Source of the DNA: JBGAHD01 sp044226395
GTDB lineage: Bacteria > Pseudomonadota > Gammaproteobacteria > Xanthomonadales > Ahniellaceae
Direction of reading: 5' to 3'
NCBI GenBank assembly: GCA_044226395.1
Contig: JBGAHD010000003.1
Coordinates: 62,001 to 126,000 of the forward strand
DNA length: 64,000 nt
A program made the translations under genes and the position numbers. The notes beneath the pieces are model-generated. The model was given only the letters and a program-made list of their open reading frames with translations, had not been told where the DNA came from and searched no databases. Below are positions 8,210 to 17,294 of this stretch, one piece after another. Positions within the stretch are counted from its first letter, which is position 1. Each line of letters starts with the position of its first letter.

Positions 8210-10660
8210 ATGCAGGACCTTCGTTTCGCCCTTCGCCGTCTGTTGCAGCAACCGGGTTTTACGCTGACGGCGCTGCTGACCTTGGCGCTGTGCATGGGCG
8301 CCAACCTGACCTTGTTCGCGGTGATCGATGGCGTCTTGCTGCGCGAGCTGCCGTTTCCCAACGCCGATCGCTTGGTGACGACGTTCAACAGTTATCCGCA
8401 GGCGGGTGTCGAACGCAGCGGCTCCTCGATTCGCGATTACTTCACGCGACGCGGTCAGATCGATGCCTTCGAGTCCGTCTCCGCCGCGCGCTTCAGCGCC
8501 GAGACCGTGGGTGACGCCGGCAGCACCGAGCGCCTGGAAATCGCGCGCGTCACGCCCGAGTTCTTCGACACGCTCGACGTGCCCCTGGCCATGGGCCGCA
8601 TGTTTGACGATGCCGCGATGACGCCGGGCGCGGATCGCTACGTCGTGCTGACTGATGCCTATTGGCGCGAGCAGTTGAACGCCGATCCCAACGTGCTCGG
8701 CCGCTTGATCACCGTCGCCGGCATGCCGCGCACCGTCGTCGGCGTGCTGCCGCCGAACTTCCGCTATCTGTCTTCCGCCGCGCGCTTGTATCTGCCCTTG
8801 GCCAGCAACGAAGAACAACGCGGCCTCAACGCGCTGCACGCCGAGCAGACCGAGATGATCGCGCGCCTCAAGCCCGGCGTGACGCCCGAACAGGCGCTGG
8901 CGCAAGTGCAAGCACATCACGCCGAGCAATCGCGTGGCTATCCGTGGGCGAAGGAAGTCGCGGCCGCGGGTTTTCATCTGAACCTCGTGCCCTTGCATGC
9001 CGATCACGTCGCGGCCGTGCGTCCGGTCTTGTGGTTGCTGCAGGCGGGCGTGGTGATGTTGCTGCTGATCGGCACGGTGAACCTGGTGAATCTGTGCCTG
9101 GTGCGCGCCAGCGCGCGCGAACGCGAATTTGGCGTGCGACAGGCCTTGGGCGCGAGCCGCGCGCGCATGTTGCGTCAAGTGTTGTTGGAAACCTTGGTGC
9201 TGACCGCGGGCGGCGCGGTGCTCGGTTTGCTCGTCGGTTGGGCGGGCTTGCGCTTGCTCGGTTGGATCGGCGCCGCGCAACTGCCGCTAGCGGGCGAGAT
9301 CGCAATCAGCGCGCGCATGGTCGTGGTCGCCTTGTTCGGCGCGATCGCGCTCGGCGTGGTGATCGCCATGCCCGTCGTGATCTTCAATGCGCGCTTGCCG
9401 CTGGCCGGCGCCTTGCAAAGTCAGACGCGCGGCAGCAGCGCGGGGCAGGCGGCGGGGCGGTGGCGACAGGGCTTCATCGTGGCGCAGATCGCGTTGGCCT
9501 TCGTGCTGCTCGTGGGTTCGGCCTTGTTGTTGCGCGGTTTCGAACAGGCGTTGCGCGCATCGCCGGGCTTTCGACCGGACGGCGTGTTCACCGCCGAGAT
9601 CTCGTTGCCCGGTGCCGACTACGGCAACGACGCGGCGCGCGTCGACGCCGCCTTGCGCCTGACGCAAGCCTTGGCGCGTCAACCCGGCATCGCGCGCGCG
9701 GGTCTGTCGACCAATGTGCCCGTGCGCGGCAAGGATGCCTTCAACGATGCCAATGCCATGACCGTGATTGGCTACACGCGACCCGCGGGCGTGTCGCCGT
9801 TGCTGCACTATCGCTATGGCGTGACCGGCGACTACTTCGCCGCCATGGGTATCGAACTGCTGCAAGGCCGTGCGATCTCTGAAGACGACGTTCGCCAATC
9901 GCGCCGCGTGGCCGTGGTCGATGAAGACTTCGCGCGCTTCTACTGGCCCAATGGCCAAGTGCTCGGCCAGCGCTTCTTCGAAGGACCGGAAGGCGTGGAC
10001 ACGCGCGATGAATCGCGTGCCTTCACCGTCATCGGCGTGACCCGCGCGGTCAAGCAGACCGAGATCACCGCCGACACTGGCAATGGCACCGTCTACTACC
10101 CGTACGGCTTCCTGGCCAATCCGATCGTGTACCTGATCGCGCGCGGCCCCGCCGACAGCACGGCCACCGCCGCCGCGATCCGCGCCGCCACGCGCGACGT
10201 CGATCCGCGGCTGGCGACCAGCGCCGTGCGCGACATGCCCGCGCGCATCGCCGATACCTTGGTCACGCGTCGCTCGCCCGCGCTGCTCGCCGCGATGTTC
10301 TCTCTCGCCGCCTTGCTGTTGTCCGGCGTCGGCACCTTCGGCGTACTGAGCTACGCCGTCGCGCAACGTCGTCGCGAAGTCGGCATGCGCATGGCCCTCG
10401 GCGCGCGCCCCGCGCAGATTCGCAATCAATTCCTCGGCATGGCACTGCGACTGCTGGCCTGGGGCGTGGCGATCGGCGTGGTCGGCATCTGGAGCCTCGA
10501 TGGCGTCGCGCGTCATCTGCAAAGCGATCTGCCCCCGTTGAATGCGTCGACCTTGTTCGCGACGGCGGCAGTGCTGACGATCATGGGCATCGCCGCCAGC
10601 CTGTGGCCCGCGTTGCGCGCGATGCACGTGGCGCCGGCGCGGGTGTTGACGGGGGATTGA
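8210..10660 (+). CDS. MacB-like ABC transporter permease without an ATPase (ADOP type)
   Basis: An 816-residue inner-membrane protein with duplicated FtsX/MacB organisation. It has an N-terminal helix (TLTALLTLALCMGANLTLFA), a large periplasmic domain, three helices near residues 280-410, a linker, a second anchor helix near 430, a second periplasmic domain, and three C-terminal helices ending in LWPALRAMHVAPARVLTG. This layout and length match the duplicated orphan permeases common in Acidobacteria and some Gammaproteobacteria. No ATP-binding gene adjoins it, so the partner ATPase is elsewhere or absent. The ATG at 8210 is preferred over an upstream in-frame ATG because the product then begins MQDLRFALRRLLQQPGF, the family-typical start. 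Confidence 0.88.
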   Translation: MQDLRFALRRLLQQPGFTLTALLTLALCMGANLTLFAVIDGVLLRELPFPNADRLVTTFNSYPQAGVERSGSSIRDYFTRRGQIDAFESVSAARFSAETVGDAGSTERLEIARVTPEFFDTLDVPLAMGRMFDDAAMTPGADRYVVLTDAYWREQLNADPNVLGRLITVAGMPRTVVGVLPPNFRYLSSAARLYLPLASNEEQRGLNALHAEQTEMIARLKPGVTPEQALAQVQAHHAEQSRGYPWAKEVAAAGFHLNLVPLHADHVAAVRPVLWLLQAGVVMLLLIGTVNLVNLCLVRASAREREFGVRQALGASRARMLRQVLLETLVLTAGGAVLGLLVGWAGLRLLGWIGAAQLPLAGEIAISARMVVVALFGAIALGVVIAMPVVIFNARLPLAGALQSQTRGSSAGQAAGRWRQGFIVAQIALAFVLLVGSALLLRGFEQALRASPGFRPDGVFTAEISLPGADYGNDAARVDAALRLTQALARQPGIARAGLSTNVPVRGKDAFNDANAMTVIGYTRPAGVSPLLHYRYGVTGDYFAAMGIELLQGRAISEDDVRQSRRVAVVDEDFARFYWPNGQVLGQRFFEGPEGVDTRDESRAFTVIGVTRAVKQTEITADTGNGTVYYPYGFLANPIVYLIARGPADSTATAAAIRAATRDVDPRLATSAVRDMPARIADTLVTRRSPALLAAMFSLAALLLSGVGTFGVLSYAVAQRRREVGMRMALGARPAQIRNQFLGMALRLLAWGVAIGVVGIWSLDGVARHLQSDLPPLNASTLFATAAVLTIMGIAASLWPALRAMHVAPARVLTGD

Positions 10661-10961
10661 GTGGTCGGGGATTGGCAGCGTCGCGGACAAACGGAACTTT
10701 GCGCGAGGAAGCTTCAAGGACAAGCAGTCGCCTCAATGCCGATGACCCGCTGACGCTACCGGTCGACCACTCTCTTGCGCGTTGCCGCCTTGTAACTCAA
10801 GGGTGGGAAAACCACCGCACCTTGCCAACCGCATCGGCTTCTAGGCACCAGCGCCCAGCGCCAGCACGACGCTAGCGTGCGCCCGCGCACAACGACCCCC
10901 CGACGAATCGTCTATAGTGCCCGCCACTCGGCGCCCGCTGAGCGTTGCGTGGAATTCGATC
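10661..10961. other. Non-coding gap before the sigma/kinase operon
   Basis: About 300 bases between the permease and the ECF sigma gene. I see no coding sequence and no clear terminator. A promoter for the downstream two-gene operon is expected near 10900-10950. Confidence 0.3.
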
Positions 10962-11504
10962 ATGAGCGATGACGCCGCGCCGACGCTCGCGCAGGCACCG
11001 GAGCAGTTGTTCGCGCTGGCTTACCAGGAGCTCAAGCGCCTGGCGCGGCGCGAGCGGCGACGCGCGCCAGGCGCCGATACGCTCGACACCACCGCGCTCG
11101 TGCATGAGACTTTTCTCAAGATCCGTCAGCGCGCCGAGATCGGCGAGCGCGACGCGAGCTATTTGCGCGCGCTCGCGGCGCGCGCCATGCGTCAGATCCT
11201 GGTCGATCGCGCGCGTCGTCGGCAGGCGGGCAAGCGGGGCGCGGGCGCCGCGCGGGTGACGCTCGAAGGCTTGGAAGTCGACGCGGTCGGCAATTGCTTC
11301 GATCTGGTGCAGGTCGATCGTGGACTGACCTTGCTCGAACAGCTCGATGCGCGCTTGGCGCGCGTGGTGGAACTGCATGTCTTCGCGGGCCTCGCCATGG
11401 CCGAGGTCGCGCAGGCCTTGGGCGTGAACGAACGCACGGCGTTTCGCGATTGGCGCAAAGCGCGCGCTTTCCTGGTGAGTCAGCTCGATCCCAGCGGCGA
11501 CTGA
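10962..11504 (+). CDS. ECF-type RNA polymerase sigma factor
   Basis: A 180-residue sigma-70-family factor that would direct RNA polymerase to a specific promoter set. Region 2 is represented by LFALAYQELKRLARRE and ALVHETFLKIRQR. Region 4 is a helix-turn-helix, FAGLAMAEVAQALGVNERTAFRDWRKA. The long helical segment with ARAMRQILVDRARRR is typical of the ECF subgroup paired with large Ser/Thr kinases. The ATG at 10962 (MSDDAAP) gives the normal length; a longer in-frame start adds 15 unlikely residues. The kinase gene begins 2 bases after its stop, so the two are translationally close and likely act together. A paralogous pair lies at 55977-59196 on the other strand. Confidence 0.88.
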   Translation: MSDDAAPTLAQAPEQLFALAYQELKRLARRERRRAPGADTLDTTALVHETFLKIRQRAEIGERDASYLRALAARAMRQILVDRARRRQAGKRGAGAARVTLEGLEVDAVGNCFDLVQVDRGLTLLEQLDARLARVVELHVFAGLAMAEVAQALGVNERTAFRDWRKARAFLVSQLDPSGD

Positions 11505-11506
11505 GC

Positions 11507-14437
11507 GTGGACGCGCGTCGCTTCCAACGCGTCGGTGAACTGTTCGACGCGCTGATCGATCTGCCGGAGTCGCGACGCGAAGCGCTACTGCGCGATTGCG
11601 TCGATGAGCCCGACGTGCTGCGCGAAGTCCAAGCCTTGCTGCGCGCCGATCGTCGAGGCGACGCGCTCGAGCGTCACGCGATCGCCGATCGCGAGGCCTT
11701 GGCGCGCGATGGCGATGAGGAATCCGAAGCACCCGTTGGCGCCTGGCGCATCACGGGCGAACTGGGTCGTGGCGGCATGGGTGTGGTGCACGCGGTCGAA
11801 CGCGATCTCGACGGCGTGGTGCAACGGGGCGCGCTCAAGCGCGTGTTGCGCGGCGCGCGTTCGGACACGGCGGTCGCGCGCTTCCTGCGCGAGCGGCAGG
11901 TGCTGGCGCGGCTCGATCATCCCGGCATCGCGCGCTTGCTCGATGGCGGTCTCGATGGCGAGGGGCGTCCGTACTTCGTGATGGATCGCGTGGTCGGTAC
12001 CGATGTCATCACTTTCGCGCGAGGCCGCGATTGGCGCGAACGTCTGCGCCTGTTCATCGCGATCTGCGCGGCGGTGGCGTACGCGCATCGCCAGCTGGTC
12101 GTGCATCGCGACATCAAGCCATCGAATGTTCTGGTGACGGACGAGGGCGACGTCAAGTTGTTGGACTTCGGCATCGCAAAGCTACTCGACGCCGCGCCGC
12201 GCGAAGCCGATGCGACCGCCACGCTCGGCGGTCCGCTAACACCGCGCTATGCCGCGCCCGAGCAGTGGCGCGGCGAGCCCGTGGGCATCGCCACCGATGT
12301 GTTCGCCTTGGGTCTGTTGCTGCACGAGATGCTGACCGGTGAGTTGCCGCGCGCGCTCGACGGCTTCGCGCGCGATGTCAGCGCCGCGCCCTTGGCGCGC
12401 GCGAGCAGCGTTTGCGCCGATCGCGACCTGGCCGCGCGTCTGCGCGGCGATCTCGACACGATCATCGGCAAGGCGTTGGAGGCCGATTCGCGCTTGCGCT
12501 ACTTGTCGGTCGAGGCGATGGCCGATGATGTGGCGCGCGTGCTCGATCATCGTCCGATTCAAGCGCGCGCCGCCAGTCGTGTGTATCGCGCGCGCAAGTT
12601 CTTGCGTCGGCATCGCGTGGCGGCGACCGCCACCGCGATCATGGTCGTCGGCGTGATCGCGGGCGCGGGCGTGGCGTACTGGCAAGCGCGCGCGGCTCGC
12701 GCGGAAGCCGCGCGCGCAGAAGCCGTGACCGCGTTCCTCGTCGACATCTTCGAGCGCAATCGCGCGGGCAGTGTCGATACCGCCGCCGCGCGGCGCACGA
12801 CGGTGGCGCAACTGCTGCAGATGGCCAACGAGCGCATTCTCGCGGAGCGCGAGTTGCCTCCACGCGCCAAGGCGGAATTGCTCGGCGTGTTGGCCAAGCA
12901 ATCGGAAGGGCTAGATTTGGACGAAGCCGCGCGTGGTCTGTATCGCAGTCAACTCGAACAACTGCAGCGCGCGGGCGCCAGCGAGGACGAACTCGCCGGC
13001 GTGCGCGCGGCCTTGCCGCGCATGGCCTTGGTCTTGGGCGACTACGCGGAAGCTATCGCGCAGGCGAAGGCCCAACGTCGACCGGTGACCGCCGCGATGT
13101 CCGACGCGGAGCGGTTCGCGCAAGCGAGCCTGCGCGTCACGCTCGCGACCAGCTTCAATCGCACGGGCGAATACGATGAAGTGCCCGCCGTCGCGAACGA
13201 GGCGCTGGCGCTGCTGGATCCGGCGCGCGCGAACGACGTAGTCAGTGTCGATGCGCTGGAACAGATCGGCATTGCGTATCGGGGGTTGGGGCGTATCGAG
13301 GAGTCGCTGACGTATCTGCATCGCGCGCAGTCCGCGCTCGGCGCCGGCACCGACTCACGCGTGCTCGAAGCCGCGCGCATTGGCAGCAGCATCGCGCGTC
13401 TGTACGCGCGTGATGGTCGCGCCGGCTTGGCCGAAGCCGAAGCGCGTCGCGTCGTCGCCATGGCGAGTCAGGTTCAGGCTGCCGATGATCGCGACCTCGC
13501 GTACTACCGCATGGATCTGGCGACTTTCATCGCGAACCAAGGCCGCTATGCCGAGGCGCTGGCGTTGTTCGATTCGGCCATCGCGGATCTGCGGCGACAC
13601 GTCGAGGGCAGCAATCCCGTGTACCTGGGCACCGCGCTCTACTATCGCTCGGGCGCGTTGGTGGGCCAGGGTCGATTCGAAGACGCGGCGCACGACATGG
13701 ACGAGGCCGAGCGCATCTGGCGCGACGCGCAGGCGAGCGCGGCGATGGTCGCGTTGTCGCATCGTCGCCAAGCCGCGATCGCGCTCGGGCAAGGCGACTA
13801 TGCGCGGGCGCGGTCGCTGTTGTTGGCGTTGGTTCCCGAGGGCGAGCGAAAAGCGGGCGACGAAGCGCAAGCTCGCGCCACGCTCGATGTCACGGTGCTG
13901 CGTGATCTCGCGGGTGTCGAACTTGCCGCTGGCGATCAAGCCAGCGCGCGCCTCACTCTCGATGCGTTGCGTGCGAAGTCGACGACTGACTCGCCGCGCT
14001 CCGACTACAACGGCCCCGGGCTGGAAGAACTCGAAGCGCAGTGGCAATGGCACGCGCGCGATGCGCATGCCGCGCTTGAGACGCTGGTGCCAGTATTGTC
14101 GGCGCAGGAATCACTGCCGCACGAGCGCGGCAATGCACCCGCGCGCGTACGTTTGGCGATCTTGCAGGGACGTATGCTTCTGGCCGACGGTGATGCCGCG
14201 CGTGCCCTGTCGGTGTTGCGTGCCGCCGATGCCGAACTGGCCGCGATGGTTGGCGATAGCGTGTGGCGATTGCCGGGTCTCGCGGCACTCGCACAAGCGG
14301 CTGGGGCCAGTGGCGAGAGCGATGAAGCCCATCGCGCGCTCGCCTTGGCGCGCGCGATTAAGGCGGCTCATCCGACTGTGGCGCCGCATCTGCGCGACCC
14401 TTTGATCGAGGCCGAACGCCAACTCGGCGCGAAGTGA
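11507..14437 (+). CDS. Membrane Ser/Thr protein kinase with TPR-like C-terminal domain
   Basis: A 976-residue kinase. After a short helical N-terminus (FDALIDLPESRREALL) the catalytic domain shows GELGRGGMGVV (about 85-94), ATP-binding Lys111 in ALKRVL, HRDIKPSNVL with catalytic Asp202, DFG at 220-222 and APEQW (about 250). One transmembrane helix (about 371-392) separates it from roughly 580 helical residues resembling degenerate TPRs, predicted periplasmic. The start is GTG at 11507, TGA-GC-GTG after the sigma gene, which excludes longer upstream starts. It presumably phosphorylates a regulator or the sigma pathway in response to something bound by the TPR part; the signal is unknown. Confidence 0.9.
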   Translation: MDARRFQRVGELFDALIDLPESRREALLRDCVDEPDVLREVQALLRADRRGDALERHAIADREALARDGDEESEAPVGAWRITGELGRGGMGVVHAVERDLDGVVQRGALKRVLRGARSDTAVARFLRERQVLARLDHPGIARLLDGGLDGEGRPYFVMDRVVGTDVITFARGRDWRERLRLFIAICAAVAYAHRQLVVHRDIKPSNVLVTDEGDVKLLDFGIAKLLDAAPREADATATLGGPLTPRYAAPEQWRGEPVGIATDVFALGLLLHEMLTGELPRALDGFARDVSAAPLARASSVCADRDLAARLRGDLDTIIGKALEADSRLRYLSVEAMADDVARVLDHRPIQARAASRVYRARKFLRRHRVAATATAIMVVGVIAGAGVAYWQARAARAEAARAEAVTAFLVDIFERNRAGSVDTAAARRTTVAQLLQMANERILAERELPPRAKAELLGVLAKQSEGLDLDEAARGLYRSQLEQLQRAGASEDELAGVRAALPRMALVLGDYAEAIAQAKAQRRPVTAAMSDAERFAQASLRVTLATSFNRTGEYDEVPAVANEALALLDPARANDVVSVDALEQIGIAYRGLGRIEESLTYLHRAQSALGAGTDSRVLEAARIGSSIARLYARDGRAGLAEAEARRVVAMASQVQAADDRDLAYYRMDLATFIANQGRYAEALALFDSAIADLRRHVEGSNPVYLGTALYYRSGALVGQGRFEDAAHDMDEAERIWRDAQASAAMVALSHRRQAAIALGQGDYARARSLLLALVPEGERKAGDEAQARATLDVTVLRDLAGVELAAGDQASARLTLDALRAKSTTDSPRSDYNGPGLEELEAQWQWHARDAHAALETLVPVLSAQESLPHERGNAPARVRLAILQGRMLLADGDAARALSVLRAADAELAAMVGDSVWRLPGLAALAQAAGASGESDEAHRALALARAIKAAHPTVAPHLRDPLIEAERQLGAK

Positions 14438-14540
14438 ATCAGCGCGAGTAGCGCGCCGTACACGAACTCGGCACGAGATGAATCAGTAGGCGAGGCGCCG
14501 CCCGCTCGCTTGGGACGAAGTGAGTCGATACGCGAGAGCC
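14421..14540 (+). repeat. Three degenerate tandem copies at the 3' end of the kinase gene
   Basis: Three imperfect copies spaced about 44 and 42 bases apart. Each has an AACTCGG- or CTTGGG-like start, a GAAGTGAATC-like middle, and a GCGAG/GCGCCG end. The first copy includes the last codons and stop of the kinase gene; the next two lie downstream. They look like local duplication of the gene end. Confidence 0.5.
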
Positions 14541-14672
14541 GCCGGCCAACCGTCCATCCCTCGCGTCCCATTCGTGCAAAGGGAACTGCCGAAGCGACTC
14601 CTCAGACCGCTCCCCTCCCGATGTCATAGTTCGCCAGCTTCCTGCGTGACAGGGTTAATGGAGGACTCCCTG

Positions 14673-16187
14673 ATGCGCAATTCCCTACTGATTCTGGGCT
14701 TCATGCTCGCGCTGGCCAATTTGTGGGCATCACCCGCGCGCGCCGACGAGCCTTATCCCTTCGACATCACCTACTCGGGCACCTATGTCACCGAGACGGG
14801 GCCCTCGGGCAGTGCGACCGTGTACGGCACCGCGCAGGGCCGTCGCAGCGTGCTCTTGGCCGATGGCAGCAGCGCGACCGTGGGTCTGGTGCGCTATGCC
14901 GGGCAGTCGGCGCCGTACTTCAACGTGATGCTGTCGCGGCGCGGGCCGAGCGGCGCCGCGTTGAATTGGCCCGGGGCTTCGACGAGCACGCGCATCTATC
15001 CGAGTGCCGCGAGTGGCGACGCCGCGCGCATTCTGACCGTCGACGATGTCGCGATCAGCGATGATCGTTTGTTCGTGCTGACCACGCGGCGCTTCTTCGA
15101 GCCCACGCAGGATGACGATGTCGAAGTGCTGGTGTTCGATCTCGATGGCAACAATCTGGCCACGGTCAGTGCGTTGAGTTCGACCTGGTCCGAACACGGC
15201 AAGGCCATGTCGGTGACGCGTTCGGCGCTGCAGCCGCAGTCGACGCGCATTGTCGTGGTCGGCGATGTCGCCAGCGCCGATCAACCCGGGCGCACCTTGA
15301 TCGGCGTGGCCAAGTTGAGGCAACTCGCGACGGGCGGTTTTGAACGCGATCCCGGCTTTGGCGATGGCAGTGGCGGCTTGGGCGCGATGCGCATCGGTGT
15401 GCCCGACACGGTGTGTTTGTTGCAGACCGCTTGCACCGGTGAAGCTTCGGCGGTGGGGCGGCCTTATCGCTTTCCCGGTGGCGATGATGCGCCGATCTAT
15501 GTCGCGGGTTCGGTCAAGGTCGCGGGCGAGGATTGGGATTTTCTGCTGATCAAACTCACGCCGACGGGCGCGTTCGATCCCAATTTTCAATTTGGTGGTC
15601 TTGGCACGCAGTCGTTCGACATGCCTGGGAGCTTGCGCACCGATCGCGTGACCGCGCTCGTGGTCGACGCGGTGTCGCCGGGTCGGGATTACGACACCGG
15701 CGCGTTGTGGACCATCGGTAATGTCTCGCGTGCTTGCGCCGGCGGCGTAGGCGCGCAGAAGTTGCGTGGCGACGGCGCGACCGATCCGACCTGGGGCAAT
15801 CTCAGTGGTGGACGCGGCGTGTTTGGCGGTTCGGACGCGCCGCTGTGCGCGGATGATTCGCCGGATATCGCTCTGGGCGCCATCGTTGACGAGGGGCGCT
15901 TGTTGATCGCGGGCCAAAGTTTGTTTCGCGATGTCGGCGGTAACTTGCATGGCGATGGTTTGCTGTTCGCCATCAATGCCGGCGGCGGAGCGTTGGTGTC
16001 GCGCAATGTGCTGCCGTTTCAGCTCGAGACCGCGCGCTTCGGCGAGTCGGCGTTGTATGGCGTGACGCCGGTCGGTGGCGGCCGCTACTTGGTCAGTGGC
16101 GTGGCCGTGTATCCGCCCGCGGGCAATGTCTTCGCGGTCGCGCGCGTGGTGGGTAACACGGGGGTGTTCGCCAATGGCTTCGAGTGA
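14673..16187 (+). CDS. Exported protein, beta-propeller/delta-60-repeat-like, with terminal FANGFE tail
   Basis: A 504-residue product starting with a clear signal peptide (MRNSLLILGFMLALANLWASPARADE, cleavage near residue 25). The body consists of beta-rich segments with motifs such as GVAKLRQLATGGFERDPGFG and LIKLTPTGAFDPNFQFGG, resembling delta-60 repeats of predicted propeller or surface proteins. The last residues are GVFANGFE followed directly by the stop. The same tail ends the unrelated protein at 17295-19316, and variants end two more neighbours. The ATG at 14673 follows a GGAGG site at 14660; an in-frame ATG at 14658 would add five residues. Probably periplasmic, outer-membrane or secreted. 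Function unknown. Confidence 0.8.
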   Translation: MRNSLLILGFMLALANLWASPARADEPYPFDITYSGTYVTETGPSGSATVYGTAQGRRSVLLADGSSATVGLVRYAGQSAPYFNVMLSRRGPSGAALNWPGASTSTRIYPSAASGDAARILTVDDVAISDDRLFVLTTRRFFEPTQDDDVEVLVFDLDGNNLATVSALSSTWSEHGKAMSVTRSALQPQSTRIVVVGDVASADQPGRTLIGVAKLRQLATGGFERDPGFGDGSGGLGAMRIGVPDTVCLLQTACTGEASAVGRPYRFPGGDDAPIYVAGSVKVAGEDWDFLLIKLTPTGAFDPNFQFGGLGTQSFDMPGSLRTDRVTALVVDAVSPGRDYDTGALWTIGNVSRACAGGVGAQKLRGDGATDPTWGNLSGGRGVFGGSDAPLCADDSPDIALGAIVDEGRLLIAGQSLFRDVGGNLHGDGLLFAINAGGGALVSRNVLPFQLETARFGESALYGVTPVGGGRYLVSGVAVYPPAGNVFAVARVVGNTGVFANGFE

Positions 16188-16227
16188 TGCGGGTGGCGGG
16201 TCGGTGCGCGCGCGTACATCATCCGCG

Positions 16228-17160
16228 ATGAAGCTAGCGCTCCGAGTGCTGTTCGTCGCGTCGTCGCTGGCGATTTCCATCGCGACCTCCGCCGGCACGC
16301 CGAGTCGCGGCACGGTGTATCTGAGCAAGCTCAATGGCGTGCTGTATCGCGCGGGCTATGTCTATGACGGCGCGGGTCAGCTGACCGTGCTGCAACCCGC
16401 GCTGGTCGCGTTTCTGCCGCGCGGCGGTGGCACGCGCGTGCTGCCCGATGCGCGCGTGGCCGTGGTCGGCGCGGGCACGGTGTCGCTGCTTGACTTCGCG
16501 CGTCACAGCGGGCGAACAAGCACCGCCAACGTCAACGCCAACGCGGTGATCGAAGATCCGGTGGCCGACAAGATCTGGTGCGGCTGGAAGGACGCGACCT
16601 TGTCGGAAGTGCCGACGCGTCCACTGGCGCCGGGCACGCCACGTGTCTTGATCGGTGATGACACCGTGGCGACAACGCTGGCCTTCGCGCCGAATGGCCG
16701 CGTGTTCTACAGCACGGGCGGTGAATTGGAGTCGGGCGCGCTCGGAACGATCGACTTGACGACGTACACCACCACGCGCCTGTACGCCGCAGTCTTCGCC
16801 ACCAGCGTCTACTACGACGCCTTCAGCGGCACGCTGATCACCGCGGGGCTTGGACGCGCGCGGCAATTTTTGGCGTCACCGCCTTACACCATGTTGAGTC
16901 AGCGCGATGACAGCGGCAGCGGCGAGAACTACCTCGGCCTGGTGCCGACCGGCGATGGTCACTACATCGGCACGCGCTCGGGCGGGCAGGCGCGATTGGT
17001 GTTGTTGGATATGTCGGCCGGTGGTGGTTTGGATGCGCCGACGACCTTGTTCGCGTCGACGGTGATCGTGGGGTTGGACGATCTGTCCGGCGTGGCCGGC
17101 GTCGATGTCGACCTGATGTTCGCCGATCCCTTCGAGGAGCCGATCGAGCCGACGCCCTGA
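16228..17160 (+). CDS. Exported protein of unknown function with FADPFE tail
   Basis: A 310-residue product with a signal peptide (MKLALRVLFVASSLAISIATSAG). The rest is beta-rich with repeated short strands around Gly/Asp turns (VYLSKLNGVLYRAG, RVFYSTGGELESGALG, GTLITAGLGRARQFL), suggesting another small propeller. It ends DLMFADPFEEPIEPTP, a variant of the FANGFE tail of its neighbours with an acidic-proline extension. It lies 41 bases after the gene at 14673 and probably belongs to the same transcript. No catalytic motif was seen. Confidence 0.75.
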   Translation: MKLALRVLFVASSLAISIATSAGTPSRGTVYLSKLNGVLYRAGYVYDGAGQLTVLQPALVAFLPRGGGTRVLPDARVAVVGAGTVSLLDFARHSGRTSTANVNANAVIEDPVADKIWCGWKDATLSEVPTRPLAPGTPRVLIGDDTVATTLAFAPNGRVFYSTGGELESGALGTIDLTTYTTTRLYAAVFATSVYYDAFSGTLITAGLGRARQFLASPPYTMLSQRDDSGSGENYLGLVPTGDGHYIGTRSGGQARLVLLDMSAGGGLDAPTTLFASTVIVGLDDLSGVAGVDVDLMFADPFEEPIEPTP

Positions 17161-17294
17161 AACCCCGCGGTCGCCGGCGCAAGCCGCGTGAATCCGCGGG
17201 GCATCGCCGAGCGACCGACCACGCCAAAACCCGCGCCGCCCGCTAAGCCGCGCGGCCATGTCAGGCCGTCCCGGGAAACCCCGTACTCTGGCCT

